A DNA stretch of 64,000 nt from Dipteris shenzhenensis (Eukaryota; Polypodiophyta; Polypodiopsida; Gleicheniales). Positions 23,820-35,328 of the stretch are shown one piece after another (the stretch's first letter is position 1; each line of letters starts with the position of its first letter). The notes beneath the pieces were generated by a model. It did no database searches, was not told where the DNA came from, and saw only the letters and a list, made by a program, of their open reading frames with translations. The position numbers were made by a program, and so were the translations under genes. The stretch lies in NCBI GenBank assembly GCA_047967505.1, contig CM106538.1. One strand, written 5' to 3'.

Positions 23820-24670
23820 GGGGTAACATCCTCTGACTAGAACTCTGGGATAGACCAGGTGAGGCCCCTTGCTCTTGTCTCCGTGATCTGATGAGATGCT
23901 CCCTATGTTTGACCGCCTCATGAATGAAAGCGGCCAGGCATCTCTGCTCTGGGTATGATAGGAATTTGGAGAGGTCCTTGAATTCGTCTCTAAAAAGGCA
24001 GTGGTATTATCCACGGATCTCATAGTAGAATGGGAAACAGAAGATGAAGTGCTCCTTTGATTCCACCTTATGTCGATCACATAGTGTGTAGATGTGACTC
24101 TCTCTGGGGATGCCATATGCTCGCCCACTCTCGATACGGAGTCGATGCGATGACACACAGAACTGTCCAGTGGCATCCTGAGTGAGTGTGGTGCAGGCAG
24201 CATTGTCTTGATAGAAACTGAGCTTCACAGGAAGCTCTGTATATGCCAACCAGGTCGTGAATGTGTGTAGCTGTAAGAGATCCTCCCAGATCTTGGGGTT
24301 GAACTTGTTGCCTTGAAATAGGACAAACGGGGCATCAATGTTGTACTTAAAGGGAAACAGTCTGTCTATATAAAAACCCAATCTCTCAAACCATCTATAT
24401 TTGTGTGCATAGCAACATCTCTGATCACCCTGAGCTACCAATGCCATAGAAGATGCTAATGCCAACCAAGGTAGCCTGCGTCGCCCTGCAATATAGGAGC
24501 CGTATGCTCGTATGTGGTATAGAAAAGTGATAGTCTGGAATGCCCGCATCTAATTGCAGTGGGGAAGCCCCAAACTCAGCCTGAATGATCTTGTGAGGGA
24601 CAAATGGCTTGCTGTGGATAACTGCATCGGTTGATACCGCCACATTTTGCACCTTCTTGTGTATTTTCAT
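23820..24670 (-). pseudogene. LINE (non-LTR retrotransposon) ORF2 C-terminal fragment
   Basis: The minus-strand frame from about 24670, through the open frame 24549-24007, to 23820 resembles the region after the reverse transcriptase of a LINE ORF2. Visible pieces are VPHKIIQAEFGASPLQLDAG, RYRWFE-like tryptophan/arginine sequence, LRIESGRAYGIPRESHIYTL and CDRHKVESKEHFIFCFPFYY. This fits the usual tail, in which an R-x-C-x2-C segment precedes E-x-H-F-x3-C-P-x-Y and a final R. One of the expected cysteines is missing. Frameshifts occur near 24050 and 24430. The catalytic reverse transcriptase and endonuclease are absent. The right side is bounded by the Gypsy LTR at 24683. Confidence 0.6.
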
Positions 24671-24682
24671 GCATTAGGATTT

Positions 24683-25130
24683 TGTTAGAACTTGCTAGGA
24701 GCCAAATAGGGCTAGGAGGATTGTAAAGCTAGAAGGAATAGATTAGTAATGTAGGAAGAGAGCATAGGGTTGGCCCTCCCTTCAAAAAGTGGAATGTAAA
24801 GAACATCAAAAGTTTGACTTTGGCATTTAGTTGTTGTATGCAAGTTTGAAGGAATACACGCTCTGTCTTCTTCCATGAGTTGTGTCTTATTTCCCTCTAC
24901 CTCCTCTTACTCATTGTCTCCCCCTCCCCCTTCTTCCTTCTCATATCCCTTTCCCCCTCCCCTCTCTTCTTGTGGATTTAGGAGCGCGACAAGTCTGAGA
25001 ACCACTTGAGTGACACCTGTGAACCATTTGTGCTTGCATTGCTCTCACAAGGAGTAGCTTGGAGTATACAAATTCATCGGCATTCCTCCAAGATACCCAC
25101 GACACGTGAGTGAACGTTGGAGATTACACA
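24683..25130 (+). mobile_element. 5' LTR of family A Gypsy element (plus copy)
   Basis: The segment starts TGTTAGAACTTG and ends GAGATTACACA, directly before a primer-binding site. It contains a central pyrimidine tract (about 24895-24970) and shares ordered blocks with the minus-strand LTR at 3106-3620, including TTGGCCCTCCCTTC, CTTGAGTGACACCTG and GACACGTGAGTGA. Length about 448 bp. It abuts the LINE fragment, suggesting insertion into or next to it. Confidence 0.75.
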
Positions 25131-25150
25131 TTTTGGCACCATTGCCGAGG
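25131..25150 (+). other. Primer-binding site of family A Gypsy (plus copy)
   Basis: Reads TTTTGGCACCATTGCCGAGG, close to the plant Gypsy TGGCGCCGTTGCCGGGGA-type site. It immediately follows the LTR end CA at 25130, which fixes element orientation and LTR boundary. Confidence 0.8.
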
Positions 25151-26950
25151 AGTTTGAGGAATGATTTTGCTTGCATGTGCTTCTCTTGTTACATTCCCAT
25201 TGGTTCTTGTGTATAGGAAAGGAGTGAGTTGAAAGGAGTGGAAAAGATAGTGTGGGAGAGGTTCAAAATGATTTCGAATTGTTTTTTAATAACTTAGTTG
25301 TGCAATCATAGGAAATGGGAGTCTAGATTATTGCTAAGGCTGCTATGCTCTCAAATCCCAAGAAAAACGCTTCAAAATGATGGCTATGGGAGATTTTCAA
25401 GGTCTTGGGATGACGAGACAATCCTCTTTCTAAAAAACACCCCATTTTGCTTGTAAAGATGTTGTTTCTTGTTGTTTTTTGGTTGCAATAGCAAGAATAG
25501 GTAGTGTAGCACCCGCTAGGCCAGAAACACTCATCAACATGGGAAAATCTCAAAAAATCAGTTTACGAACTGTGCGCAGAACAGAATGCAGGGGCGAATT
25601 TTGACCTAGAATTGCTAATTAAGCATGCCAGGTTAGCACTGACACACTTGCCCTCTAACACTTTGACCTACCTTCTAGCTGGCACATTTAATGTGCCAAT
25701 TCATCTTCCAAAAATAGGGTTAGAGTTAAGCCACTGCCTCGGGTTAGCTCATTTCAACACCTACACTGGGTTGTTGTAATGTAGGGTTAAACTTAACCCA
25801 ACGCACTAGGTTAGTGGGAATTCAACGCATTCAGTTAATGCCAATTCAGCGCCACATTGAATTAACTGGTCAACATGATTAGGGTTAAATAGCTAAGGGA
25901 GAATCTTGAGTATTAGGTGACCACTCAGGACATTCATACGTAACCTTAAAAACACTAAAAGTGGGCTCAACAAATGTCAAAAAGAGGTGTGAAGGTCCCA
26001 CTAAGGAAATTGAGGGAAATATTTGCACCTATGTGTTTTTGAAAACAACCTGGATCAATATAGACAGGAAGACATTGTGCTGAATTAAGGCACAATTCAA
26101 TGTACTAAATTGATAATTTAGCGTGGTGTGTTACATTGCATTCCATCGCATAGGGTTACACCTAACTCAACGCGTCAAGTTGTTGTTACTTCAGCGTGCC
26201 TTGAATTAGTTGTTGACTCCAATTGACTAAAATTGGGCTACCAGTGCTTGTCCAAGGTGCTCACATACAAACATCCACTTGCATGCACTTGATATCTAGA
26301 AGGGTATTTGTTAAACCTAAAGATAGTGCTTCCAACAACATCCTGTCCAAGTACTTGTCTAGCTTTTCATCAATCCTGTCTCGAAACTTAGCATTGAGCT
26401 CACATTCAGTCCTCGGATGATATATCTAGTTCCAAAGACTCTATGAGCTTTGATGGAGAGATGGGTGAAAACCTGAATATTGAGACCTCCATGGCTCCTA
26501 ACTCTTAGCTCGATTTGGCCTCAATCCCCTACTCCTTCCGCTATTGCATCCCAAATCGAGAGACATTCTGAAACATGATGGGAAGTTTTGGCCTATTTAA
26601 ACCACCAGATATGGTGAACCCATTTTCCAAGCAAAAAAGAGTGCTTGTGGAGCCATAAAACCCAACCCCAACCGCCTATGATAGAGAACATGCAGAGTGC
26701 CGCAATTCTACACTATACCAATGAGTAATCCGACATCGTATGTATGCTTTTTTGGAGGAACCTCATTCAGTGACACCTTTGATCCTTGAATGCTAGAGGG
26801 CTACTGGCCACATGAACCAGTAACCGAAATGAATGAGCAAAATGAATCAAGGAAGGACACATTGCCTAAAACACTGGCACCCCAACACCCACTATATTCA
26901 ACTTGGAAAGGAGTCCTAGAGGTACTCCATATCCATCATTTGCTCCTTTT
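25151..26950 (+). other. Untranslated leader of family A Gypsy (plus copy)
   Basis: Non-coding DNA between primer-binding site and gag. From about 25620 to 26220 it is a patchwork of recurring words (gggttaa, aacccaacgc, aattcagcgc, cattgaatta), analogous in position but not in sequence to the word-repeat tract of the minus copy at 1915-2600. Confidence 0.5.
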
Positions 26951-29900
26951 AGACCCTTGCCCAACATAAATATGCCTATTCCTAGGGCACCACCGATGCA
27001 ACCTATGAGGCCTAGCTAGCCTTGTGGCCGAGTTTTATTACTTAGAGGGTTATGTTCTACCAATCCTACTTTTGTCCATCCAACAAATTTTTGGAACCCC
27101 CCATTGGGACAACCCACATATGGGCTAGTTCCTTCTCAAACTGTAAATCCTCCCATAACATACATGGTACTTTCAGATGAAGCTGTGAGGATCCTAACAT
27201 ATGGGAACTAGGAAGGGGGACCACACCACAAAATTTTACTAGAAGGGAGACTAATCCTTCGAGAAGTAAGCCGGTCACAATCTCCAAGCTAATCACTAAA
27301 TTTTCACGTGAAGGAGACCAGGTGTCCCACGATGAAATATTTTAATCAATTTGTGAAACCTTCAGAGATATAGGTGACCTAGATAAGGTCAATGCATTTG
27401 GATTGAGTGTGGATGGAAAGGCCAGATAGTGGTACAAGTATCTAAATCCCAAAGAGAAAATAAATTGGGATCCATTTTGTAAATCATTTTTAGTGGGGTT
27501 TTCCCCCCTATTGAACCCAAATGGAGCCCAATTAACCAATTGTATAAGGTCAAACAAAAGGAGACAGAATCCCTGCATGATTAAATCGTTAGGATCAAGC
27601 ATTTGAATTCAATCTATGAGCCTCATGAGAGGATGAGTGATGCACAACTAAGTTCATGCTTCCTCATAGGGTTATGCGAATCTTAACTTCATGATCATCT
27701 ATTGCAATGAATCCCACATCATTTGAGTTGTGCAGTACGACTCCTATACATTTGGGTGACAATATGAAGGAAAAGGCTCAAGGGCAATAGTCCCCATGGA
27801 CATCTCGTCTGAGATATCACAAACCTTGAAGGCCACCAACTTCGGTGAAGCTAAAGAAATGGCCACAATTTCTTAAGGCATGATTATGGAAAAGTTGGAC
27901 ACCAACCTATTAAATCAGCACAGCCACCAATTGAAAGGAGGAGTAGCTAAGAAAACCCCTAGCAACCCTCACCTGTTTTGAAGGCACGATAGTGTGTGGT
28001 GTGGAATCTCACTGGGAATCATCCCACCAATGAGTGACCTCGCCTAGGGAAAGGCATGCACTCTATTTTTCTCATTGTGCACATTGGGGAAATCATGAGA
28101 TATCATCGTGTCACTATCCTAAGCCCATCCTAAGGTAATTCCTCAGTTAATGTACCAATAGAGGCCACCACTAACATTTCTTGCACCACCAAATCCGTCC
28201 AATTAGGGCCAATTAGCCATACAAGGAGCCACTCCTACCAACCAAGGGTAATTTCAAGCTCAAAACCTCCCATAATCCCCACCTATACTAGGACCTTAAC
28301 CACCTCCATCACAATCACTCCAATGAACCGGGTATTAGTGGAGGAATTACCCAGTGATTGGGAAGAACATGATTACACCCTTATTGGGAGTGATTATTCT
28401 CAATACGAGAATGAATCAGTCCAACTACATAAGTCATTACACTATGCAAGACGATCAATACATCCTAGTTGACTATATGCCTCCTATCTCTTAGAAGGCT
28501 AGGGATATAAATACCTTCACCAAGAACCACCAATACAATGCTATAAATGACTAGCTCCTCATAGGGCTAGCAAGTGTCCATACAAGGCAATGACCAACCA
28601 ACAAGTGTCTTGTTACAATTTCCAAGGACCTTGCTTAGTACTAAAGGATTGCGCCTACAAGGATGACCAAACCATGCCAATGGCAACCTTATCCAATGCA
28701 GCTACACAATTGCGTTGTGGCTATGAAAGTGGATCATCTTTACAAGATCTGCTCGATGCAAAGGCCACCTAAAACTTCCGATGAACCTAAGGCCAGCATT
28801 AACTTTCTAAGTGTTGAGAGGGGCCACGTATCTTCAGTATCCTTGATTGTAATCACAAGGGCCTAGGCTAAGGCCTTTGGCAACGAGCTGCAAAAGAGAT
28901 AAAGCTAGTAAATCTCAACCTTGAGAGGCAACCAACAAGGGTGTCATTAAAAGTGGGAAGGGCTTCTGATAGGGTGATCATTCAAAATGGGTCAAAGGAG
29001 GACCACCTTGACTGTGACAACTTCCTCTAGTGTTACACCCTCAGATGGTAATGCATTCAATCAACCACCCAAGGGAAGGACAAAGCCTAAAACCCTTGAG
29101 GAGCATGGTGAATACTGTAAGAAAACAATACAACGTCTGTGCTCAACAGATAACAGGATCTCGTATGCAAGAGAGAAAAGCTGATAGTACGGAGAATCAA
29201 AATTTTGATTACTATAAAACTGATACAATAATGGCACTGCCTCCCAGCCGTGTGCTCTTGTGAGAGAAGCTTCAATGGAGTGCTGGAAGCAGTAAAGGAC
29301 GGAGGCTGGGAATCAGGGTTGCTGTAGCCAGTGATAATGATGGGCTTCACGGGCTTGCTCTTATATAGCCACCAATCGTAGTCGGTTAGACCCAATTGGG
29401 AGACCAACCCAGTCTGCCCAAAACGGCCGACTGGAGGTCGGCCCGAAATAGGCCATCGACCACACATTAGAACCGTGGCGCAGAATAGAGCAACTAACCT
29501 ACGGTGACGGTTCGGCCCAGATCCGGGATCATCTGGGGCTCCAAATGGGCCCCGCAACCTGAGAGTGGGCTGCTCCGGGAAATGCTCCGTCTACCCTCAG
29601 TGCGGTCAGTCATGGGATGCCTTCCCGCACTTGCATGTAGCCTAGTTGGCAGTGTGCCAACTCTATCTGAAGCCGTCTAGCCATCAAGCCACACATGGCC
29701 CCCATCTGGTGTCCAAACCAGGACCTACCAGATAACCGAGCTACTCAAATGCCTTCTCCTCATATGGGGGGCTTACAAGTAGAGTTAGCTAGTTCCCGCG
29801 TAGTTACACGAGAGTGGAGCATTGATATCTAACAAATACCCCAATCTCATTGTAAAAAAACAACGCCTTGTTTAGGAACAACAATTGGTATGCAAGTGCC

Positions 29901-30133
29901 AGGAAAAATTTGAGCGACGACTTAAGGTAAGAAAAGGGGTGGACACCATCCATCCCAATTACCAAACCACTAATAGAGCCTCCAAGGCCTTTAATGTGCT
30001 TGAGAGAGTAGAAGAAGAGGGTGCACAAAGCTCATTAGCAGGATGCTCTCTTTTAAGGCTCAAAATATTCAAAGAAGATCTAGCATGTCACCAAGTAAAG
30101 GAAAAGGATGATAGGGCCTTCTATGGGTTTTGA
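26950..30133 (+). pseudogene. Decayed Gypsy-type gag (family A, plus copy), split by a solo LTR
   Basis: Shifting plus-strand frames carry the gag core: DIGDLDKVNAFGLSVDGKA (about 27370), WYKYLNPKEKINWDPFCKSF and a FLIGL stretch (about 27660). Downstream, VEELPSDWEEHDY (about 28335) and CYNFQGPCLVLKDCAYKD (about 28610) match the zinc-knuckle region of the minus copy near 600-940. A 719-bp solo LTR interrupts it at 29116-29834. After it, CQEKFERRLKVRKGVDTIH (about 29900-29960) matches the end of the minus copy, showing that coding sequence resumes where it broke off. Numerous stops and frameshifts show it is dead. No protease or reverse transcriptase follows; the element is cut near 30133 by Copia sequence. 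Confidence 0.75.
29116..29834 (-). mobile_element. Solo LTR (719 bp) with AATAC target duplication
   Basis: In minus orientation it begins TGTTAGATATCAATGC and ends TGTTTTCTTACA, with perfect TG...CA ends. The five bases before it (29111-29115) and after it (29835-29839) are both AATAC, a 5-bp target duplication. A TATA-like TATATAAGAGC lies near plus coordinate 29370. It is much more GC-rich than its surroundings. No internal region or second LTR remains, so it is most simply the product of LTR-LTR recombination. The long minus-strand frame at 29087-29557 is a chance frame within the LTR. No related LTR was seen elsewhere in the window. Confidence 0.9.
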
Positions 30134-30246
30134 GAGAGACAATTGATTGGTTGTGAGCCAATCTCACAACCTTGTGATGTGGCTCACCAAGTAGGACCTA
30201 ACTGAAGTTCTTCCAGTGTCGAAATTTGCCATTGGATGGCAATACT

Positions 30247-30843
30247 CTAGACTAGATTCTCGTATCCCTCTCCTAGTCCATGCAGAATGACTTGAACCAT
30301 TTTTGCGGGGTTCATAGTCTCTCCTACTGCTGCAAGTTGGTTGTTGTAGTCTTTTATGCGGAGTACATAAGCATGACCGGTTTCACTGCTGTTGTGGAAA
30401 CTCTGGTTGATCTGGTTTCTCAGTGTGAGAATCCTGGATGTGTTCTTGGACTCGTAGAGAGCTGCAAACATATCCCATGCTTCTTTTGATGTCTTGACTA
30501 TGTTTAGTTGTCCTAGCATGACATCTTGCACATTCTGCTTGATCAGATGATAGGCATACTTGTCTTTCTTGTCCCATTCTGCTTGAGCTCGGGCAATGGC
30601 AGGATCTGCTACTAGTGCGGAAACTATTTGTGTAGATGTAGATCCTGTTGCTGGTGCTATGACAATAGATGGAGTAGAGCTACTGGTGGCTAGATTGTCC
30701 AATGGTCTAGGTGTAGACCCATCGACATACTCCCATTTGTCCTGAAGTACAAGAATGGTCTCCATTTGGTATTTCCATGTACCATAATTGGAGTTGTCTA
30801 ACTTAGCAGATGCCTCCAGATTGAGGTTGCTAGTCGTAGACAT
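30247..30843 (-). pseudogene. Copia-type gag N-terminal fragment
   Basis: A 198-residue frame whose start KLDNSNYGTWKYQMETIL (about residues 14-31) is the DUF4219/UBN2-like opening of Copia gag polyproteins. Further family-like words are AEWDKKDKYAYHLIKQNV, SKEAWDMFAALYESKN and RILTLRNQINQSF. It ends in TAG where the usual gag would continue, and no zinc knuckle, protease or integrase follows before the frame is lost near 30130. The matching 5' LTR and primer-binding site lie 2.65 kb upstream on the same strand (33490-33762), so it is a truncated 5' part of one Copia element with an unusually long leader, or a rearranged composite. Confidence 0.75.
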
Positions 30844-33489
30844 GGTGCAAGAAATGTACTCAAAAGTGTCGTGAAAATCTCTATATGAATCAACTGCAAA
30901 TACACTGACTATGCCAATTGAAATCTCTGAACCATCCGTGAAGATCGAACTGCAATATATAAAATCTGATCTATATTACAAGGCTTGTGGCAATGATGTC
31001 GGGAATAGCCAAGAGGCTTTACAAGGCTGAAATGATGTGCACAATGCCGTGAGATAGCCGAATAGGCTTTACAATGGTGGCATGTGTGTGTGAAATCAAG
31101 TGCTATCTGCCCACTGAACAATCTGCAATGCCTCTGTACTCTCTAAAGTCTGCTCACTGAACTGATGAACGTAAGGTTTCACGTAATGTAATGATGTGAA
31201 ACCATATGTGAGTGTATGGACTGACTCCCAGTAGGTACTAGTCAGGAATTTTGGGCATGGCTTAGATTGGCAACTTGGGGAAATTCAAAGCATCCACTCT
31301 ATGGCGATCTAGTCTACTCTGATCTAGATCTATACCAACCGTTGATCGACGAAAGAACAGCAAATAATTCCTTTTCTTTTGTTCTTTTTAAGTGTTGGGT
31401 CAGATGCGTCGATGTAGAGGCAAATGTGCGTGAAGTGGTTTTGTCTGCGAGGCTCAAATGTGAGTGTAACTTGTGCCGAAATGTGCGCATGATGTGAGGA
31501 GCACGTAGAGCATGAAAAAATGAGTGACTTTCCTTTTTGGAGCGCCCTCAAATATTTCCTAGATCAAGAGATACGGCTTGATCTAGGTGGAGGGGCAAAA
31601 GGAGTGCAAATGGTGCTCAATGATGATGTGTCACTGTGGGTCACATGCAGTGATGATGTGGCACTGTGCCTAGCAAGAGGTGTGCCAGTGAAGCCCTATG
31701 CTGAGGTGGTAGGAGTGGTCACATGCAATGACTGTGGAGCACTGTGTGTGCCTACAGAGGTCAATGCTGACTAGACAGATGAGGTGGCACTACTGAGGTG
31801 GCACAGATGATGATGTCAGTAGATGATGTGGTAATGATGATGTGGCACAGGTGATGTGGTAGATGACATGGCTTTGCTTACATGTCAGTCGGTGATGATG
31901 TGGCCGATAAGGTTGCTGATGTGCCAGTCGATTGCCACGTGTCAGCTGGGTGATGACTTGCCACATGGCAGATTGAGGATGACCTACCACGTGGTAGATA
32001 AGGTGCCACATGTCCAAATCTTGACCAAGTTGTGGTGAGGTGACCTTTGTGGTGACCCTAGAGGATAGCTGCCACGTGTTGCAGCATGGGTAGTCGGAAT
32101 ATTTTCAAGATGCTCTGGAATCTTGGAGATTTTGTTGAGGTGATGGAGGATGGCATGGTTGGATGCATGCGGGAGTTGCTGCTGGCGACGAGGAGCCGAC
32201 TTGCTGCTGGTAGCTGGAGCTTGTTAGAGTTGTGTAGCTCCCATCGATGGGCTGCTTGCTGGAGTTGGGATGCTCTGTGTGCTGAGCCGTTAGATGGAGG
32301 CTTGAAGGTGCTGTGCTTTGGAGCTCTGCTATCAGGCAATGGTTGGTGAGGCATCTGTTGGCGGAGCCTGAAGCGGTGTTGGTTGTGGGAGAGTCACGTT
32401 TCTTCACGGCTACCCAGCAATCAATGGATGGAGTTGCCCATCGTGACGCTTAGCCACTGATCGTTAGAGGAGACGGGTTGTGTGATGTAGAATAGGCTGG
32501 AGTAGGAGCTTGGAGGCGCTGTGGGCTAGCATCGTTGTGGCATCGGCCGAAGGAGCCGGTAAGCTCACTATACAGCTGAGGTGTGAGCTTTCGAAGCCAT
32601 CAGTTGGAGTCGAGGAAGTCTGAAGGCTATCCATGAAGTTGTAGTTGTTGCTGGTAGGCTAGGTGTGTAGATTTGTTCGCTGCACTGGAGCGTAGGAGAG
32701 TCCGAGTCAAAGGTTAGTTGTTGCTCTTATTGCAGTCCGTCAGGGAAGCTTGCTCATGAGCTAGCTTTGGAGCTAAGTTGCATGCGGGCTCACAGAGTTC
32801 ATAGCATCTTGTGAGCAGGAGGTCATTTATTGAGGGCTGGTCTATGCTTTTGGCGAGGGAGCTAGTTAGATGGTGGCTTTTGTTGAAGGAAATAATCGGA
32901 GCTCTAGTGGTGCTTGAAACTCAATAGAGCTTGTTGCAGTCCGTCAGGGAAGCTTGCTCATGGGCTAGCTTTGGAGCTGAGTTGCATGCGGGCTCATAGA
33001 GTTTGTAGCATCTTGTGTGCAGGAGGTCATTTGTTGAGGGCTGGTCTATGCTTTTGGCGAGGGAGCTAGTTGGATGGTGGCTTTTGTTGAAGGAACTAAT
33101 CGGAACTCCAGTGGTGCTTGAGACTCAATAGAGCTTGTAGCTCTAGAGATATAGGTTTCACTCTCTCCCTCAATCCTATCTGCTATCACAAGTAGCGGGG
33201 CTGCTCTTTGCCTAGAGCTTTGGACTTCTCTAAAAAAACAGAACTAGGTCTTTCTTTCTCTCTCAAAGTTGGTGTACAGACTACCTCTTACACTCTCCCT
33301 ATTTCTCTCAATAGAAGAACTCACAAGGAATCTCTCTAAGGAGATGAACGGAAATCTTCTTCCAATGGACGAAATTGTATGACAAAAATTTCTCTATCAA
33401 AGAAAGCGAAGGTTCTCTCAGCGGAAGAGAACACTCAATCTCTCGATCACACTCTCATTCTCTCATCGCAATGCCTCAGCGAAAGGCAA
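30844..33489 (-). other. Long leader between Copia primer-binding site and gag
   Basis: About 2.65 kb with no recognised protein. The part at 31610-32080 repeats the words gatgatgtggcactgtg and tgccacgtgtca, with several CACGTG or CACATG palindromes. A 204-bp tandem duplication lies at 32731-33138. Small open frames at 31520-31774 and 32086-32407 look like repeat-driven chance frames. Confidence 0.4.
32731..33138. repeat. Two-copy 204-bp tandem repeat
   Basis: Units starting at 32731 and 32935 are near-identical, both beginning tgcagtccgtcagggaagct and ending near actcaatagagcttg. Only scattered single-base differences separate them. Confidence 0.9.
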
Positions 33490-33505
33490 GGGAGCTCTGA
33501 TACCA
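33490..33505 (-). other. Copia primer-binding site (initiator tRNA-Met type)
   Basis: The minus strand reads TGGTATCAGAGCTCCC; TGGTATCAGAGC is the standard Copia primer-binding site complementary to the 3' end of initiator tRNA-Met. It directly follows the LTR end TTTTGTCA. Confidence 0.9.
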
Positions 33506-33762
33506 TGACAAAATATGAAGAGGGGAGAGGAGAAGAGTGGAGATGAGGAGAGAGGGCACAGCTAGAGAGCACACCACAAATGACTAACTATACACTAGAT
33601 TTAGTTGAAAAAATAGAATATATACAAACCCATTTAGGGTTAGGGTTAGGGGATCTAACCCTTTCCTTTATAACACTCTATAAGGTTAGTGCTATGCACA
33701 TATGATCACGTGATGGTGCTATGCACACATGATCACATGATGTTGAGCATGAACTCTCAACA
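33506..33762 (-). mobile_element. Copia 5' LTR (257 bp)
   Basis: In minus orientation it starts TGTTGAGAGTTCATG, the TGTTGAG start typical of Copia LTRs, and ends TTTTGTCA against the primer-binding site. A TATAAAGGAAAGGG box is present near plus coordinate 33665. The second LTR is not in the window, and no target duplication could be tested. Confidence 0.8.
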
Positions 33763-34689
33763 CTAGATCGATCCCATAAATTATGAGAATTGTACCAACC
33801 AATTGGTTTAGATCACCACCATTAAATATGAGCAAATCACGCCCTTTTGAAGCCGTTGGATCTAAAGATCTAATAGTTTGCAAATGGAGTCTATTTTAAT
33901 AACGATTAGATCTTCCTTAGAAGGGTTGTTATAAAACCACCACGAGCATGTAAAAAAGCACATCCCTTCTACCCTTAGATCCATTTTCAAATTTTTCAGA
34001 CCGCTTTTCATAGAGATAGTCATTGTATCTTGGAAATCAAGGATAAAGAAAACAAAGAAGCACATGGGGTATGATGTAGAAGAAAACAAAGAATTGCTAC
34101 CAATGATGTCACACATACATGAGTTTTTAAAGATGCTAGCTAAGGAGAAAGTAGAAGGAGAGTGTGAATGAAGAATGCCCATGATAACACCATTCAAGCA
34201 TCAATAAAGACTAGAGATGACCGTGGTTAGACGGGAGTGAATGAAGATGGCACCCAAGCGACAAGTGACGAATGAATTGGACCTTTGAATGAGCAAATGT
34301 CAAGATCTTCCATTTGTACTTAAGTCATTGTAAAGGCAGAATTAAATTATTGAAAATGCCATGACAGACTCCTTTGTACAAAGACTTATCCAGAGCAATA
34401 TTTCTTGTAAACATCATATAATATAAAATTGCAAGTATAGCTATTGCCATTGTTTGGAGTACAAAAGAGTCTTCCATGTCTCTTCTCTATTTAAACATTT
34501 TAATTTTTTGAATATTATGATGTCATTGTTTTCTACATTGAATTTTAAATGCATTTTTATGGATTAAATTAAATTAGTATTTCTTAATTTTTAAGCGCTT
34601 TTTCATGGATTTAAATTAATTAATAAATCAAGTTTTTTTTAATATGAATAGGATTCTTTAAAAAACAAGAAATACAAAACTAGGATTTA

Positions 34690-34880
34690 ACATTGGTTTT
34701 TGCATTATTAGTGCAACATTATTGAGAGATATTGTGAAATTTAGTAGGTGGAAATGATAGTGCCAAAAAGTAAAATTTTGATTCTCGAATGATATTTTCA
34801 TAAAGTAAACTTTTCATTTGGGAAGTATTTTTTGGATTAGTCCAAATATAGATATTGGAGTCCAAAATTAATGAAATGTG
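34690..34880 (+). repeat. Dispersed repeat, copy 1
   Basis: It shares ordered words with 45475-45610: tttttgcattattagtgcaa, then acttttgatttgggaag-type sequence, then agtccaaaattaatgaaatg. Both copies are followed, at different distances, by a CT/CA microsatellite. Probably two insertions of one unidentified element. Confidence 0.55.
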
Positions 34881-35196
34881 TGTTTGATGTTGTGGAGCAT
34901 GACACCGGTGCCATTCATCACATGGATTGTGGAGAATGGCACTAGTCCCATTCTCCATTCTCAATGTGATGAATGGCAATGGTGCCCTTATCGAGGACAT
35001 CATATGATTATTTAGATGATGAAACTACTACCATTCTCCACAACTTCAGATGATCTTTCGAAGAATGGCTTTGATGCTAATCTCCTTGTGCATTTGTGGC
35101 ACTAGTGCCATCCTCCATGAGAGTTTGTCACCAGATATTAGGGTTTTCACATGATAGTTTTCTCATAGAAAACTTAGAGGAACCTAGCACATGATG

Positions 35197-35228
35197 TTTG
35201 GAGAATGGCACTGGTGCCATTCTCCAAA
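35197..35228. repeat. Perfect 32-bp palindrome
   Basis: The 15-base arm tttggagaatggcac, a 2-base centre and the perfect complement gtgccattctccaaa. Related half-words (gagaatggcac, gtgccattctcc) recur from 34900 to 35240. Confidence 0.9.
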
Positions 35229-35255
35229 TAATCATACGACGTTGTTGAGAATGGC

Positions 35256-35257
<2 letters not shown>

Positions 35258-35292
<35 letters not shown>

Positions 35293-35328
35293 GCATGCGT
35301 GCACGCGTGCACACACACACACACATGC
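35258..35328. repeat. (CT)n followed by (CA)n microsatellite
   Basis: About 16 CT repeats, then a short catgcatgcgtgcacgcg-like alternating stretch, then a CA run. Confidence 0.9.

Noticed and set aside
29087-29557. 156-residue minus-strand frame
   Set aside because: It lies almost wholly within the 719-bp solo LTR and has no protein family features.
33630-33652. Telomere-like tttagggttagggttaggg
   Set aside because: Only about three units, mixed TTTAGGG and TTAGGG, and inside the Copia LTR. Not an interstitial telomere array.
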